Below are positions 16,577 through 25,479 of a stretch of DNA of 64,000 nucleotides, one piece after another. Source of the DNA: Stackebrandtia nassauensis DSM 44728 (GTDB lineage Bacteria; Actinomycetota; Actinomycetes; Mycobacteriales; Micromonosporaceae); NCBI RefSeq assembly GCF_000024545.1, contig NC_013947.1, positions 5,580,001 to 5,644,000 of the forward strand, given 5' to 3'. The notes beneath the pieces were generated by a model. The model was not told the DNA's origin and did not search any database. It was given only the letters and a program-made list of their open reading frames with translations. The stretch's first letter is position 1; each line of letters starts with the position of its first letter. The position numbers were made by a program, and so were the translations under genes.

Positions 16577-16953
16577 AGCCTCCGAAGTCCACTAAGTACG
16601 CGTTCGAGCAGTTCGGTGCCCACGGCATCCTCACCGCTTTCCGAAATTCCGGCCGGTTCGTGTACCGCCAGCAGTCCGTCGGCGGCCATGTCGGCCACCA
16701 GGACTCTAGCGACGCCGAGAGGCATCTGCATCCGGGCGGCTATCTCCGCCATCGACTGCAGCCCGACTCCACACAAACCGGCGATTGTCTGTTGCTCTTG
16801 ACCCGCGAGGAAACCGCCGGAGCGGCCCCGAGCGGTGGTTTCGACAAGGGCTTCCATTGCGATGTCCAGCCGGGGCCGGGTTCGACCACGGGTCACCGCG
16901 TATGGGCGCACCAGTGCGCCCGTACCGACCGAGTCGTCACGATCGAGAACCAT
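16573..16953 (-). CDS. DUF742 protein (CvnC)
   Basis: A 126-residue conservon component of the DUF742 family, a winged-helix-like small protein that in Streptomyces binds the other Cvn products. The N-terminus has LVRPYAVTRGRTRP, typical of the family, and the middle segment EQQTIAGLCGVGLQSMAEIA followed by PLGVARVLVADMAADGLL resembles a degenerate HTH. It lies between the roadblock protein (134-base gap) and the GTPase (4-base overlap), in the canonical order A-B-C-D. Confidence 0.92.
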   Translation of the reverse strand: MVLDRDDSVGTGALVRPYAVTRGRTRPRLDIAMEALVETTARGRSGGFLAGQEQQTIAGLCGVGLQSMAEIAARMQMPLGVARVLVADMAADGLLAVHEPAGISESGEDAVGTELLERVLSGLRRL

Positions 16954-17087
16954 CGTTACTCCCTACACTGGCGTCCACAAGGAACTACCAGTACTCCGGC
17001 ATCAACAGCCACATGCCTTCTTACATTCCTATATGTACTTTGTTGTGTCATGGTGGCGCCAACCACAAGGACTCTACCGTGCCGCGA

Positions 17088-17507
17088 TTACTTGCGCACT
17101 CCCTCATTCGTCCCACCACGCTTCTCCGGGGTCAACGCCTGGCCGACGCGGTCGACCAACAGCGCCATCTCGTACCCGACCTGCCCGACGTCGCAGGTCC
17201 GCGACGCGAGGACGGCGAACGATGACCCGTCACTAATGGACATCAGGAAGAGGAATCCGTTGTCCATCTCGACGACTGTCTGCAGCACCGCGCCACCCTC
17301 GAAGCATCGCGAGGCGCCCTGCGCCAAGCTGACCATGCCGGAGGCGACGGCGGCGAGCTGATCGGCGCGGTCCCGGGGCAGGTTGCGGGAGGCCGCCATC
17401 AGGAGCCCGTCGGCGGACACAGCGACGGCGTGGGCCACGCCGGGCACCCGCTCGGCGAATCCGGCCAGCAACCAGCCGAGATCCTGAACGCCGGTCTGAG
17501 TTGTCAT
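17088..17507 (-). CDS. Roadblock/LC7 domain protein (CvnB)
   Basis: A 139-residue roadblock/LC7-fold protein, the second conservon component and probable GTPase-activating or scaffold partner of CvnD. It shows the family sequence [30 protein letters not shown] in its first half, then [15 protein letters not shown] and [21 protein letters not shown] 17507 is preceded by AAGGAG. It is followed by a 134-base gap before CvnC, longer than in many conservons. Confidence 0.93.
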   Translation of the reverse strand: MTTQTGVQDLGWLLAGFAERVPGVAHAVAVSADGLLMAASRNLPRDRADQLAAVASGMVSLAQGASRCFEGGAVLQTVVEMDNGFLFLMSISDGSSFAVLASRTCDVGQVGYEMALLVDRVGQALTPEKRGGTNEGVRK

Positions 17508-17577
17508 CAAGACTCCTTACCTGCCATCGGTCGTCGGGCCTTCCCAAAAACATCAGGTACGTAAATATTCCCGTACA

Positions 17578-20500
17578 TCATCGCGCATCGCCTCCGCGGC
17601 CGCGTTGGACGCCTCGGTGGTACGCCGAAAGGAGGCCGCGGACGCCCTCGGGGTCGCGTCTCGGGCGCGGGACCTCGGGTTCGGCCTCGGGACTTTCCAC
17701 CGAACCGGGGACCAGTCGTTCCATGGGGCGGCGCTTGGGCAGCCCGGCGTTGGTGGACTCCTGAGCGGGCTTGGCGCTCACCTCGGCCGCCGTCTGCCAA
17801 CCGGAGTCGGCCGCTGTGTGCCACAGGGCGTTCTCGGCGGGCGGCTCGGTGGCGGGGGTGCCGCGCTGGGGCAGACCGCTGGTGGCGGCCGGTTCCGGGG
17901 CCGGGGTGGGCTCGGGAGCGGGGGCTGGCTTGGCCTTGGGGGCGGGCTTGGCCTTGGGGGTGTCCGACGGCCGCTGCCGCTTGGGCATCCCGCCGTCGCC
18001 CGCGTTCTTGGCCTTGGGCGAGGGCGAGGGCGAGGGCTTCTTCGGGAACTGCGGCGGCGGCGGTGGATCCTCGTGCGCCGGTCGCGGTGCGGGGGTACTC
18101 GACTTGAACCACGCCGACTCGACCTCGCGGAAGATCGGCAGTTCCATCGTCTCGTCGATCTCGGGGGTCCGGTCGGAGGCCGCGACGGGTTCGGTGGTCG
18201 GGGTGCCACCGGCCGCTGGCCACGCGGGGGGTGCCTGGCCGTCGTCGGTGGGCACCTCGCCCAGCGGCGCCGCGTCCAGCCGGATCGTCGGCAGCGCCAC
18301 CGACATCGGGTCGTCGGGGACCTCGGCGACGATCTCGCCGGTGACCTCCATGAGCTTGCGCCGGGGCAGGTTGTCGGTGTCGGAGTCGCCGGGGTGGAAG
18401 GCGACACCGGCGGGGCTGGAGCCGTTGCTGCCGTTGCCGTCGAAGGCCGCCGGATCGAATTCCTTGTGCCCGTTGCTGCCGGGCGAGAACGGCTCGACCT
18501 GCTCGGGTTCGGGCAGGTTGAGCGGCTCGAACAGGCCACGCGGGGCGTCGGTCCCGGCGCTGGCGGGCGGCTCGGTGGTCGCCGACGGGGCGGGCGAACC
18601 GTTGGAGCGCGGCGTCGGCGACGGCGGCAGCGAGGAACGGCTGCCACCCCGGCGGGCGGAGTCGGTCAACAGCTCCGGCGGCAGGGTCACCTCGGCGACG
18701 GTGCCGCGGCCCTGCTCGCCCGACAGGGTCACCTTGATGTTGTGGCGCTGCGCCAAGCGCGCGACCACGACCAGGCCCATCAGGCGCGACGCCGAGATGT
18801 CCACCTCGGCGCGCTCGGCCAGCTGCCGGTTGAGCTCGTCCATCTGCTTCTGGGACATGCCGATGCCGCGGTCGATGATGCGCACCACGATCTCGTCGCG
18901 GACCTGCCGCGCCTCGGCGACGACGGCGGAGTCGGGCGGCGAGTAGCCGGTGGCGTTGTCCAGCAGCTCGGCGATCAGGTGGACGATGTCGTTGATGGCC
19001 CCGGCCTGGACCTCGCGGTCGGCCAGGATGGTGCCGAACTCGATGCGGGTGTAGCTGAGCACCTCGGACTGGGCGGCGCGCAGCACGTCGCCGATCTGGG
19101 CCGGGTCGCGCTCGACGCGGGTGGAGTCGGCACCGGCGAGCACCAGCAGGTTCTCGTCGTTGCGGCGCATCCGGGTGGCCAGGTGGTCCAGCTGGAACAG
19201 CTCGCCCAGCCGGTCGGGGTCCTGCTCACCGCGCTCCAGCCGGTCCAGGTGACCGATCAGCTGGTCGACCAGGCCCTGGCTTCGGCGGGCCAGGTTGACG
19301 AACATCGTCGACACCGAGGACCGCAGCGCGGCCTGCTCGGCGGCGATGCGCACGGCCTCGCGGTGGACGGTGTTGAAGGCACCGGCCACGGTGCCGACCT
19401 CGTCGCGGTTGTCCATGCGCAGCGGGTCGCCGAGCTCGGCCACCACCTGCGCGGGGGTGCGCTGGTTGGCCGCGTCGGTCTCACGCATCGCGGCCACCGC
19501 CCGGGGAAGGTCCACGTGGGCCACTTCCAAGGCGCCCTCGCGCAGTCGCCGCAGGCTGTGCACCAGGGTGCGGGCGATCGCCAGCGCCAGCAGCACGGCG
19601 ACGACGAGGGTGATCAGCACGGCGGTGATCTCGACGAGCACCTGGGTGACGACCGAACTGTTGTAGGCGTTGGCGTCGGTGAGGGACTTCTCCTGCACCG
19701 CCTCGATGAACTGCTGGCTGGCGTCGTGCCGGTGGTCGTAGGCCGCCTGGGTCTTGGTGTGGTCGACGTTGATGGTCTCGTCGGAGCTCTTGCCGATGAC
19801 CTCGTCCTCGAAGTTCCCGGCCAGGTCGGCGTCGCCCTCGGTCAGGTCACTGGCCTTCTTGTAGGCGTCGTTCTCGTCGACAGTGGACATCACTCGGCCG
19901 AAGTCGAGCAGCGCCGTGGTACGGGCGGCGACCAGCTGGTTGAACTGCCGCAGCTTCTCCGAGGACAGCTTTCCGCTGGGCTCCATGTTGAGCATGAGCA
20001 GCCGCAGCTGTTCGGAGTTCTCGTCGGCGGCGGCCGACAGCTGGGTGGCGCGCAGGTCGCGCGACAGTCCCGGCTCGGTGGTGCCGTCGAGGGCGTACTC
20101 GTAGACCGTCTGCAGGAACGAGATCGCGGCGCTGTAGCCGCTCAGGTCACCGGCACCGCCGGCGCCGTTGGAGATGCGGCCGCGGGCCCCGTCGGGCTTG
20201 TCGGGGTTGACCGGCTTGTCGAGGAAGTCCCAGGGGTCGGTGTTGGCGCTGGAGCGGTATCCGTTGAGGTCGTAGACGATCGTGTTGTCGATGTCCTCAA
20301 GGGTCTGCAGCAGTACGTCGGAGTTGTCGGCGAGGCTCTTGCGCTCGGCGCGGAACTCCCGGATCGCTTTGTTGGTCTTCTCGCGCGCCTTGGTGTAGTT
20401 CTCGACCGACTCGACGTCCTTACCGAGGGCGATGTCGTCCTTGTACAGCTGGACGGCGGCCTTGGAACGCTCGGCCTGCAACGCGTTGAGCAGCGCGGAC

Positions 20501-20721
20501 GAGGACTGGGTGAACTGGGCCAGCGAGGCGGAGTCGCCCGCCCGGAACGCCTCGTTGCTGGAGTCGACGAGTCGGATGGTGGCCACCGCGAGCAGGGCGA
20601 GAACGGGGACGATGAGGATCAGCCCCAGCTTGGAGCGGATCCGCATGTCGGCCAGCCGTGGCAGGCCGAAACGGCGCCGCGCCGGGGCGACACCCGCCTC
20701 CGTAGTGCTGCGCTTGCTCAA
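17578..20721 (-). CDS. Nitrate/nitrite-sensing-type histidine kinase (CvnA)
   Basis: A 1047-residue sensor kinase heading the conservon. After TM1 (about 31-52) comes a large extracytoplasmic helical NIT-type domain (about 60-350, ALQAERSKAAVQLYKDD), TM2 (about 357-385), HAMP (about 386-450), a DHp-like helix with LFQLDHLATRMRRNDENLLVL, and an HATPase domain with ELLDNATGYSPPDS and DRGIGMSQKQMDELN. The last ~370 residues are Pro/Ala/Ser-rich and predicted disordered, as usual for CvnA. The start is TTG with GGAGG upstream. The low-GC intergenic region 20870-21130 should hold its promoter. Confidence 0.92.
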   Translation of the reverse strand: MSKRSTTEAGVAPARRRFGLPRLADMRIRSKLGLILIVPVLALLAVATIRLVDSSNEAFRAGDSASLAQFTQSSSALLNALQAERSKAAVQLYKDDIALGKDVESVENYTKAREKTNKAIREFRAERKSLADNSDVLLQTLEDIDNTIVYDLNGYRSSANTDPWDFLDKPVNPDKPDGARGRISNGAGGAGDLSGYSAAISFLQTVYEYALDGTTEPGLSRDLRATQLSAAADENSEQLRLLMLNMEPSGKLSSEKLRQFNQLVAARTTALLDFGRVMSTVDENDAYKKASDLTEGDADLAGNFEDEVIGKSSDETINVDHTKTQAAYDHRHDASQQFIEAVQEKSLTDANAYNSSVVTQVLVEITAVLITLVVAVLLALAIARTLVHSLRRLREGALEVAHVDLPRAVAAMRETDAANQRTPAQVVAELGDPLRMDNRDEVGTVAGAFNTVHREAVRIAAEQAALRSSVSTMFVNLARRSQGLVDQLIGHLDRLERGEQDPDRLGELFQLDHLATRMRRNDENLLVLAGADSTRVERDPAQIGDVLRAAQSEVLSYTRIEFGTILADREVQAGAINDIVHLIAELLDNATGYSPPDSAVVAEARQVRDEIVVRIIDRGIGMSQKQMDELNRQLAERAEVDISASRLMGLVVVARLAQRHNIKVTLSGEQGRGTVAEVTLPPELLTDSARRGGSRSSLPPSPTPRSNGSPAPSATTEPPASAGTDAPRGLFEPLNLPEPEQVEPFSPGSNGHKEFDPAAFDGNGSNGSSPAGVAFHPGDSDTDNLPRRKLMEVTGEIVAEVPDDPMSVALPTIRLDAAPLGEVPTDDGQAPPAWPAAGGTPTTEPVAASDRTPEIDETMELPIFREVESAWFKSSTPAPRPAHEDPPPPPQFPKKPSPSPSPKAKNAGDGGMPKRQRPSDTPKAKPAPKAKPAPAPEPTPAPEPAATSGLPQRGTPATEPPAENALWHTAADSGWQTAAEVSAKPAQESTNAGLPKRRPMERLVPGSVESPEAEPEVPRPRRDPEGVRGLLSAYHRGVQRGRGGDAR

Positions 20722-21252
20722 CGTCGTGGACCCTCCTGAGCTTCAGACCTGCCACCGGGCTACCGGCACCATGAATACCTTGGTCTGCCGGTTCTCGCAA
20801 TAACCCCCGCGATTCCACCATGCGTGAACGGAAAAGGGAAGGGCAGGGCGCCGTGACAAACCTTCCTTTCGGTGCAACGCAGACATTATGCGACGCCGAT
20901 AATCGGACATAAGCCGCAGGACGGACATTTCGCCGTCTTTCCTAACCGGACGGCCGACATCCTCCAGCCCTTCGGCGACGGCGACACTACAAAAGCGCTG
21001 GGTGACGGTATTCATGTCCACTGTGCTTGTCGCGAGAACGTGACGATTACACCTTTACGGGATTTTTCGCCAGATTTAAGATTCATAAAATCTATATAAC
21101 CGGCATTCCGGGTAAATTGCCAACGACATCAGCGCACTCGTTGTGCGACACTCTCCCGGCCCATCCGGGCACCCTTGCACTTGCAGACCAAGCACATTCG
21201 TCGCTCCGGCACCGCGACGGTCCACACTCACGAGTTCCCTGGGAGCCAAGAC
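20722..21252. other. 531-bp intergenic region with AT-rich core
   Basis: Non-coding space between the divergent conservon and MHYT genes. The stretch about 21060-21115 is unusually AT-rich for this genome and contains TATATAA-like sequence and a short inverted repeat AGATT-CATAA-AATCT (21079-21093). I read it as the divergent promoter region. Small open frames here, such as the one at 20743-21021 on the minus strand, have no recognisable protein features. Confidence 0.5.
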
Positions 21253-22266
21253 GTGACACACGATCACTTCGCGTACGGCCCAATAAACCCGATCATGGGG
21301 TTCGGATTCGCGCTGGCCGGTGCGTTCCTCGGCCTCACCTGCATGCTCCACGCCCGTCGACTGCCCAGCGGCCGGGGACGGATCAAGTGGCTGGCCTTCG
21401 CGTCGCTCGCCATCGGCGGCACCGGCATCTGGATGATGCACTTCATCGCCATGATCGGCTTCAGCGTCCCCGACGGTGAAGTCCGCTACGACATCCCCAT
21501 CACCGCCGCCAGCCTGGTCATCTCGATCGTGTCGGTGGCGTTCGGCATCTTCACCGTCGGTCTCGGTAAGTCCTCGATCACCAAGATCCTCATCGGCGGT
21601 CCCCTCACCGGCATGGGCGTTGTGGCCATGCACTACACCGGCATGGCAGCGGTGAACCTCCCCGGCACCATCCACTATGACCCCATGTGGGTGGCAGGTT
21701 CCATCGCCATCGCCGTCGTCGCGGCAACCGTCGCGCTGTTCTTCACCACCTGGGTTTCCGGGAAGGGCTCACTGATCGGCGCGTCCATCATCATGGGCAT
21801 CGCCGTGACCGGCATGCACTACACCGGCATGCGGTCGATCTCGGTGGCCATCGACGACGACATCCTCGAGGTGCCCGGCGTCGACCCACTGGTGCTGCTC
21901 ATACCGATCCTCATCCTGGCCACGATCGTGCTCATCGGGCTGATCGTCGGGGTGCTCGGTGAGCGCGACGACATGGACGAACTGCCCGAACGCATCGTCG
22001 AGGCCATCGAACGCCGTCGCGAACTGACCGAGGAGACCGAGGCGGCCCAGGCGGCCGACGCGGCGACCCCCTCGTTCTGGGACCCCGAACCGCAACCGGC
22101 GGCGGCCGAACCCGCGGCCGTCGGCCAGGGCCGTGGCGGTCCCACCCGCTTCGACGCCCAGGCCTTCGGCAACCGGCGCCTGCCGCAGCCGCGCAGCAAC
22201 GAAACGGCGGCGCCCCTGTGGGACACCGCCGAGATCGAGGCCGGTGACCCGGCCCCGCGCCGATAA
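21253..22266 (+). CDS. MHYT-domain integral membrane sensor
   Basis: A 337-residue membrane protein with an MHYT domain, a seven-helix module proposed to bind copper and sense oxygen, CO or NO. The repeated motif is visible as WMMHFIAMIGF, VVAMHYTGMAA and VTGMHYTGMRS. A cytoplasmic tail of about 120 charged, Pro/Ala-rich residues follows, without an enzymatic output domain, unlike MHYT-GGDEF proteins. GTG 21253 was chosen as it directly precedes the first helix and has GGGAG upstream. It lies divergent to the conservon and convergent to the amidase (4-base gap). How it signals is unknown. Confidence 0.9.
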   Translation: MTHDHFAYGPINPIMGFGFALAGAFLGLTCMLHARRLPSGRGRIKWLAFASLAIGGTGIWMMHFIAMIGFSVPDGEVRYDIPITAASLVISIVSVAFGIFTVGLGKSSITKILIGGPLTGMGVVAMHYTGMAAVNLPGTIHYDPMWVAGSIAIAVVAATVALFFTTWVSGKGSLIGASIIMGIAVTGMHYTGMRSISVAIDDDILEVPGVDPLVLLIPILILATIVLIGLIVGVLGERDDMDELPERIVEAIERRRELTEETEAAQAADAATPSFWDPEPQPAAAEPAAVGQGRGGPTRFDAQAFGNRRLPQPRSNETAAPLWDTAEIEAGDPAPRR

Positions 22267-22270
22267 CGCC

Positions 22271-22954
22271 TTACTTCGCCGAGCCGTCCAGGACTCCCTG
22301 GACGGCTTCGCGCAGTTCCGGCAGCCGTTCGTGGATGCCGCCCGGGCACAGGGTCGAGTTGAAGTCCTTGTGCCCGTAGATCTCCGTCGCCGGGATCCTG
22401 TACTTGAAGCAGATGAACGCGCAGAAGTCGATCAGGCTGGCCCATTGCGGCTCGGTCGGCTGCTCACCGGTGTGGTAGCTGCCGTCGTTCTCGATGCCGA
22501 TGGCCTGCGAGTTCTGGCCGACGCAGTGCGCGCCCTGGATCATGTAGGTCCCGTCGAGCAGCGCGTCGAGACTGCCGTGGCGGCCCTCGGTGAGGAAACC
22601 GCCGCGACTGTTGGTGAAGTGCTGACCCGAGTCGATCCAGCCGTTGTTGTCCATGTGCAGGTCCTGGATGTCGCGCGAGTTGGCGAACGCGTACTCCAGC
22701 GACAGGTCCTCGGTGTTGGGGTAGGCGGTGTGGTGGCAGATGATCTTGTTCGGCCGCTTGCTGACGACGGTGGGCGTGCCGTTGGGCGGGCGGGCTCCCC
22801 AGTCGGCGCAGCTGTAGATGTCGGGCTGTGGCACGTCGCGTTTGGCGGCGAAGGCGGTACCGGCGACCAGCGGGACGCTGGAGACGGCCGCCAGCCCGGC
22901 GAGTCCGCCGAGCACGCCGCGACGCGACAGTTTGAATTCGGGCATGTCGTTCAC
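22271..22954 (-). CDS. Tat-exported N-acetylmuramoyl-L-alanine amidase (PGRP-like)
   Basis: A 227-residue peptidoglycan amidase of the Amidase_2/PGRP family, cutting the bond between MurNAc and L-Ala. The N-terminal signal has a twin-arginine motif LSRRGVLGGL with a hydrophobic core and a TAFAAK-type cleavage site. Zinc ligands are His74 (in IICHHTA), His195 (YGHKDF) and Cys203 (TLCPGG). The mature protein is a single domain with no cell-wall binding module. A hairpin inside its 3' end (22283-22306) may end transcription of the convergent MHYT gene. Confidence 0.93.
   Translation of the reverse strand: MNDMPEFKLSRRGVLGGLAGLAAVSSVPLVAGTAFAAKRDVPQPDIYSCADWGARPPNGTPTVVSKRPNKIICHHTAYPNTEDLSLEYAFANSRDIQDLHMDNNGWIDSGQHFTNSRGGFLTEGRHGSLDALLDGTYMIQGAHCVGQNSQAIGIENDGSYHTGEQPTEPQWASLIDFCAFICFKYRIPATEIYGHKDFNSTLCPGGIHERLPELREAVQGVLDGSAK
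22283..22306 (+). terminator. Hairpin within amidase 3' end, possible terminator
   Basis: Perfect 10-bp stem GCCGTCCAGG (22283-22292), 4-base loop, CCTGGACGGC (22297-22306). It lies 16 bases past the MHYT gene stop and inside the coding sequence of the convergent amidase, so it may act as terminator for the rightward transcript. Confidence 0.45.
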
Positions 22955-22980
22955 TCCGGGGCTAGGGGATTCTCAGATTC

Positions 22981-23001
22981 GCACATATCTATATAGAGTG
23001 C
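22981..23001. promoter_or_regulatory. AT-rich dyad between amidase and glutamine amidotransferase
   Basis: The sequence GCAC-ATA-TCTATATAGA-GTGC is an imperfect inverted repeat centred on TCTATATAGA, 27 bases upstream of the amidase start and within the 138-base divergent region. It could be a promoter -10 area or operator. No regulator is assigned. Confidence 0.3.
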
Positions 23002-23092
23002 ACTTCTCCTATGGACGGCCTATGGGAACGCCCAGGCGGGCTGATTCCCGTTTCCGGTTGCGGGAGTGACGGTGTTGCGGCATCGTGTACGC

Positions 23093-23959
23093 ATGTGCCG
23101 ACTGTTCGGACTGACCACGGGTGGCCCTCGCGTCGAGACCGCGTTCTGGCTGCTCGACGCGCCCGACAGTCTGCGGGCCCAGAGCCTGCGGATGCCCGAC
23201 GGCGCCGGGATCGGCTGGTTCTCGCTGGGTGACGAGCCGGTGCGGGACCGCGCCCCGCTGGCGGCGCACACCAGCAGCGACTTCGACCTGCTGGCCCGCA
23301 ACATCGTGTCGCACACGTTCGTGGCCCACGTGCGGTACTCCTCGGGCACAGCGCTGGACGTCCACAACACCCACCCGTTCGACATGAACGACCGGCTGTT
23401 TGCCCACAACGGCGTGGTGCGGGACATGGACGTCCTGTCCACCTGGCTGTCCGATGTCGACAAGGCCCTCATCGAGGGGCACACCGACTCCGAGCTCGTA
23501 TTCGCCTACATCACCGCCGAGATCCGCCGCCTGGGCGACACCACCGAGGGCCTCATCTCGGCGGTGCGCCGCATCGGCGCGGAGCTGCCGATCTACTCGC
23601 TCAACATCCTGCTGGCGGAGGCCAATCGCCTGTGGGCGTTGCGCTACCCCGAAACCCACGAGCTGTGGGTGCTGCGCCCGGAACTGGGCGGCTTCGCGGG
23701 AACCCGGGCATTGGCGCCGGTCGCCGAGCCCGGCCGGATGGAGATCTCGGGCACCGACGGCGCCGTGCCCGCCTTCGTCCTGGCCAGCGAACGCATGGAC
23801 GCCGACCCGGACTGGCGGCTGATGGAACCCGGCGAGCTGCTGGTGATCGACGGCCTCGACGCCACCTCGCTGTTCCCGTTCGACAAGCCCACCACGGTCC
23901 TCACCCGCGCCGACCTGTCCGGCAACGAACTCCGCTCCCAGGAACCCGCGACGGTCTGA
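23093..23959 (+). CDS. Class II glutamine amidotransferase (YafJ-like)
   Basis: A 288-residue protein with an N-terminal nucleophile glutaminase fold. The ATG at 23093 exposes Cys2 (MCRLFGLT), the catalytic nucleophile after Met removal. Other glutaminase features: VAHVRYSSGTA, NTHPF, FAHNGVV and TDSELVFAYI. No synthase domain is attached, as in YafJ and in EgtC of ergothioneine synthesis; no other egt gene is near, so I do not call it EgtC. The partner or acceptor of ammonia is unknown. It is followed after 23 bases by a metallo-hydrolase on the same strand. Confidence 0.9.
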   Translation: MCRLFGLTTGGPRVETAFWLLDAPDSLRAQSLRMPDGAGIGWFSLGDEPVRDRAPLAAHTSSDFDLLARNIVSHTFVAHVRYSSGTALDVHNTHPFDMNDRLFAHNGVVRDMDVLSTWLSDVDKALIEGHTDSELVFAYITAEIRRLGDTTEGLISAVRRIGAELPIYSLNILLAEANRLWALRYPETHELWVLRPELGGFAGTRALAPVAEPGRMEISGTDGAVPAFVLASERMDADPDWRLMEPGELLVIDGLDATSLFPFDKPTTVLTRADLSGNELRSQEPATV

Positions 23960-23982
23960 GGGCGCCGGTTACCGTTGCGGCC

Positions 23983-24843
23983 ATGCCCATCAGCCGCCGC
24001 CTCGGCCACCTCACCGTCACGGCCCTGGAGGACGGCGCCGGGCCGTTCTTCACGCCCCGCCGCGAAGCGTTCCCCACCGCCACCGACGCGCACTGGACGG
24101 CGGTCGACGGTTTCGACCCCGGCTCGGTGACCGCTAGCGGCCAGTGGTGGCTGCGGTTCCGTGCCTTCGCGATCACCGAGGAGTCCGGCCGCACCACGCT
24201 CGTGGACGCCGGAATCGGCCCGGTCGACCCGGACGTCGACGCCTGGACGCCGGTCCCGGGACGGCTACCCCGCGAGCTGGCCGAAGCCGGAATCGACCCG
24301 GCGGCGGTCGACGCGGTGGTGCTGACCCACCTGCACACCGACCACACCGGCTGGGCGGTGACCGTTCAGCAGCAGCGAGACGGCTTGGCGGGAAAGCCGC
24401 AGCCCGCCGGGAGCGTGCGTCGTGCGTACTTTCCCAACGCTCGTTATCTGGTGCAGCGGGCTGATGCCCTGGCTCTGGTTCCCGAGCGGGAGGTGAGCCT
24501 TTTGGGGCCGTTGCGGGAATCCGGGCAGCTGCACATCGTGGACGGGGATCACCGGCTCAGCCGGGAGGTCGCGACCGTCCACACTCCTGGCCATACCCCG
24601 GGCCATCAGAGTGTGGCACTGGAGTCGGGGGGCGAGTCACTGCTGTTGACCGGCGATGTGCTCGTCCACGCCATTCAGCTGCTGTACCCCGAGCTGCCCT
24701 ACGCCCACGAGGAGGATCCCGGGTTGGCTCGCACGACCCGGGAGCGGGTGCTGGATCGGTTGCGCGACAACGGCGGCACCCTGGGCACCTCGCACCTCAG
24801 CGAGCCGTTCCTGCCGGTACCGCCGTCGGGATCCGGCCGCTGA
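23983..24843 (+). CDS. Metallo-beta-lactamase-fold hydrolase
   Basis: A 286-residue MBL-fold metallohydrolase. The metal motif HxHxDH is seen in VVLTHLHTDHTGW (about 115-120), with further ligands in TVHTPGHTPGHQS and LLLTGDVLVH. The family includes lactonases and general hydrolases; substrate not evident. It follows the glutamine amidotransferase with a 23-base gap and probably shares its transcript. It overlaps the convergent DUF2238 gene by 47 bases. Confidence 0.9.
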   Translation: MPISRRLGHLTVTALEDGAGPFFTPRREAFPTATDAHWTAVDGFDPGSVTASGQWWLRFRAFAITEESGRTTLVDAGIGPVDPDVDAWTPVPGRLPRELAEAGIDPAAVDAVVLTHLHTDHTGWAVTVQQQRDGLAGKPQPAGSVRRAYFPNARYLVQRADALALVPEREVSLLGPLRESGQLHIVDGDHRLSREVATVHTPGHTPGHQSVALESGGESLLLTGDVLVHAIQLLYPELPYAHEEDPGLARTTRERVLDRLRDNGGTLGTSHLSEPFLPVPPSGSGR

Positions 24844-25462
24844 GGCCCAGTTGCCGGTCGTGCCAGCGGCTGAGCAACAGTTGCGACAGGGCCGCTCCGC
24901 ACAGCGCCAGGAACATGTCCCACTGGGTGTCCCAGACATCGCCCTGGGTGGCCAGGTAGGCCTCCGCGTCGGCGCCCAGGATCAGCGCCGCCCACCACTC
25001 GATCATCTCGAAGAACGCGCTGAACGCCAGCCCGCACGCGGTGACCAGGACGAACAGCAGCTTGCCGGGCCGCAGCGGGCCCTTGCGCAGCAGCAGTTCC
25101 CGGAACAGGATCGCCGGGATGAACCCCTGGACGAAGTGGCCGAGCCGGTCGTAGTTGTTGCGCCGCAGGTCAAGCAGGTCCCGCACCCAGTCCCCCAACG
25201 GGGTTTCGGCATAGGTGTAGTGGCCGCCGTAGATGAGGATGACGGCGTGGATCGCCAGCAGCCAGCACAACAGCCGCGACAGCGGGAACCGGCGCCAGCA
25301 CAACGGAATGATCACCAATCCCGCCACGACCCAGGCGATCTCCAACGCCCAGGTGCCCAGACTGTTGGGGCCGATTCCGGACCAGACCAGGACGGCCAGG
25401 ACGATGCCCACCAGCACCCACCCCTCGGCCCGTCCCGGGGTGCGGATCTCCGGGGTGGTCAC
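24797..25462 (-). CDS. DUF2238 (YjdF-type) membrane protein
   Basis: A 221-residue inner-membrane protein of the DUF2238/YjdF family. It has about six helices and the conserved polar features IYGGHYTYAETPLGDWV, YDRLGHFVQGF, FFEMIEWW and DVWDTQWDMF, which hold conserved charged residues in or near the membrane. Function unknown in this family. The GTG at 25462 has AGGAGA upstream. It lies 17 bases downstream of the acetyltransferase gene on the same strand, so the two may be cotranscribed. Confidence 0.9.
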   Translation of the reverse strand: MTTPEIRTPGRAEGWVLVGIVLAVLVWSGIGPNSLGTWALEIAWVVAGLVIIPLCWRRFPLSRLLCWLLAIHAVILIYGGHYTYAETPLGDWVRDLLDLRRNNYDRLGHFVQGFIPAILFRELLLRKGPLRPGKLLFVLVTACGLAFSAFFEMIEWWAALILGADAEAYLATQGDVWDTQWDMFLALCGAALSQLLLSRWHDRQLGLSGRIPTAVPAGTAR

Positions 25463-25479
25463 GGGGGTGTCTCCTGTCG

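Noticed and set aside
17605-20739. A 1044-codon open frame on the plus strand opposite the conservon kinase
   Set aside because: High-GC antisense shadow of CvnA; its product is Gly/Arg/His/Leu-rich with no domain, whereas the minus-strand product shows clear kinase motifs.
20743-21021. A 92-codon minus-strand open frame between the conservon and MHYT genes
   Set aside because: No motif, no ribosome binding site of note, and composition unlike coding DNA here; regarded as promoter space.
23632-23982. Upstream extension of the metallo-beta-lactamase frame into the glutamine amidotransferase
   Set aside because: It is a shifted frame of the amidotransferase; the fold begins at ATG 23983.
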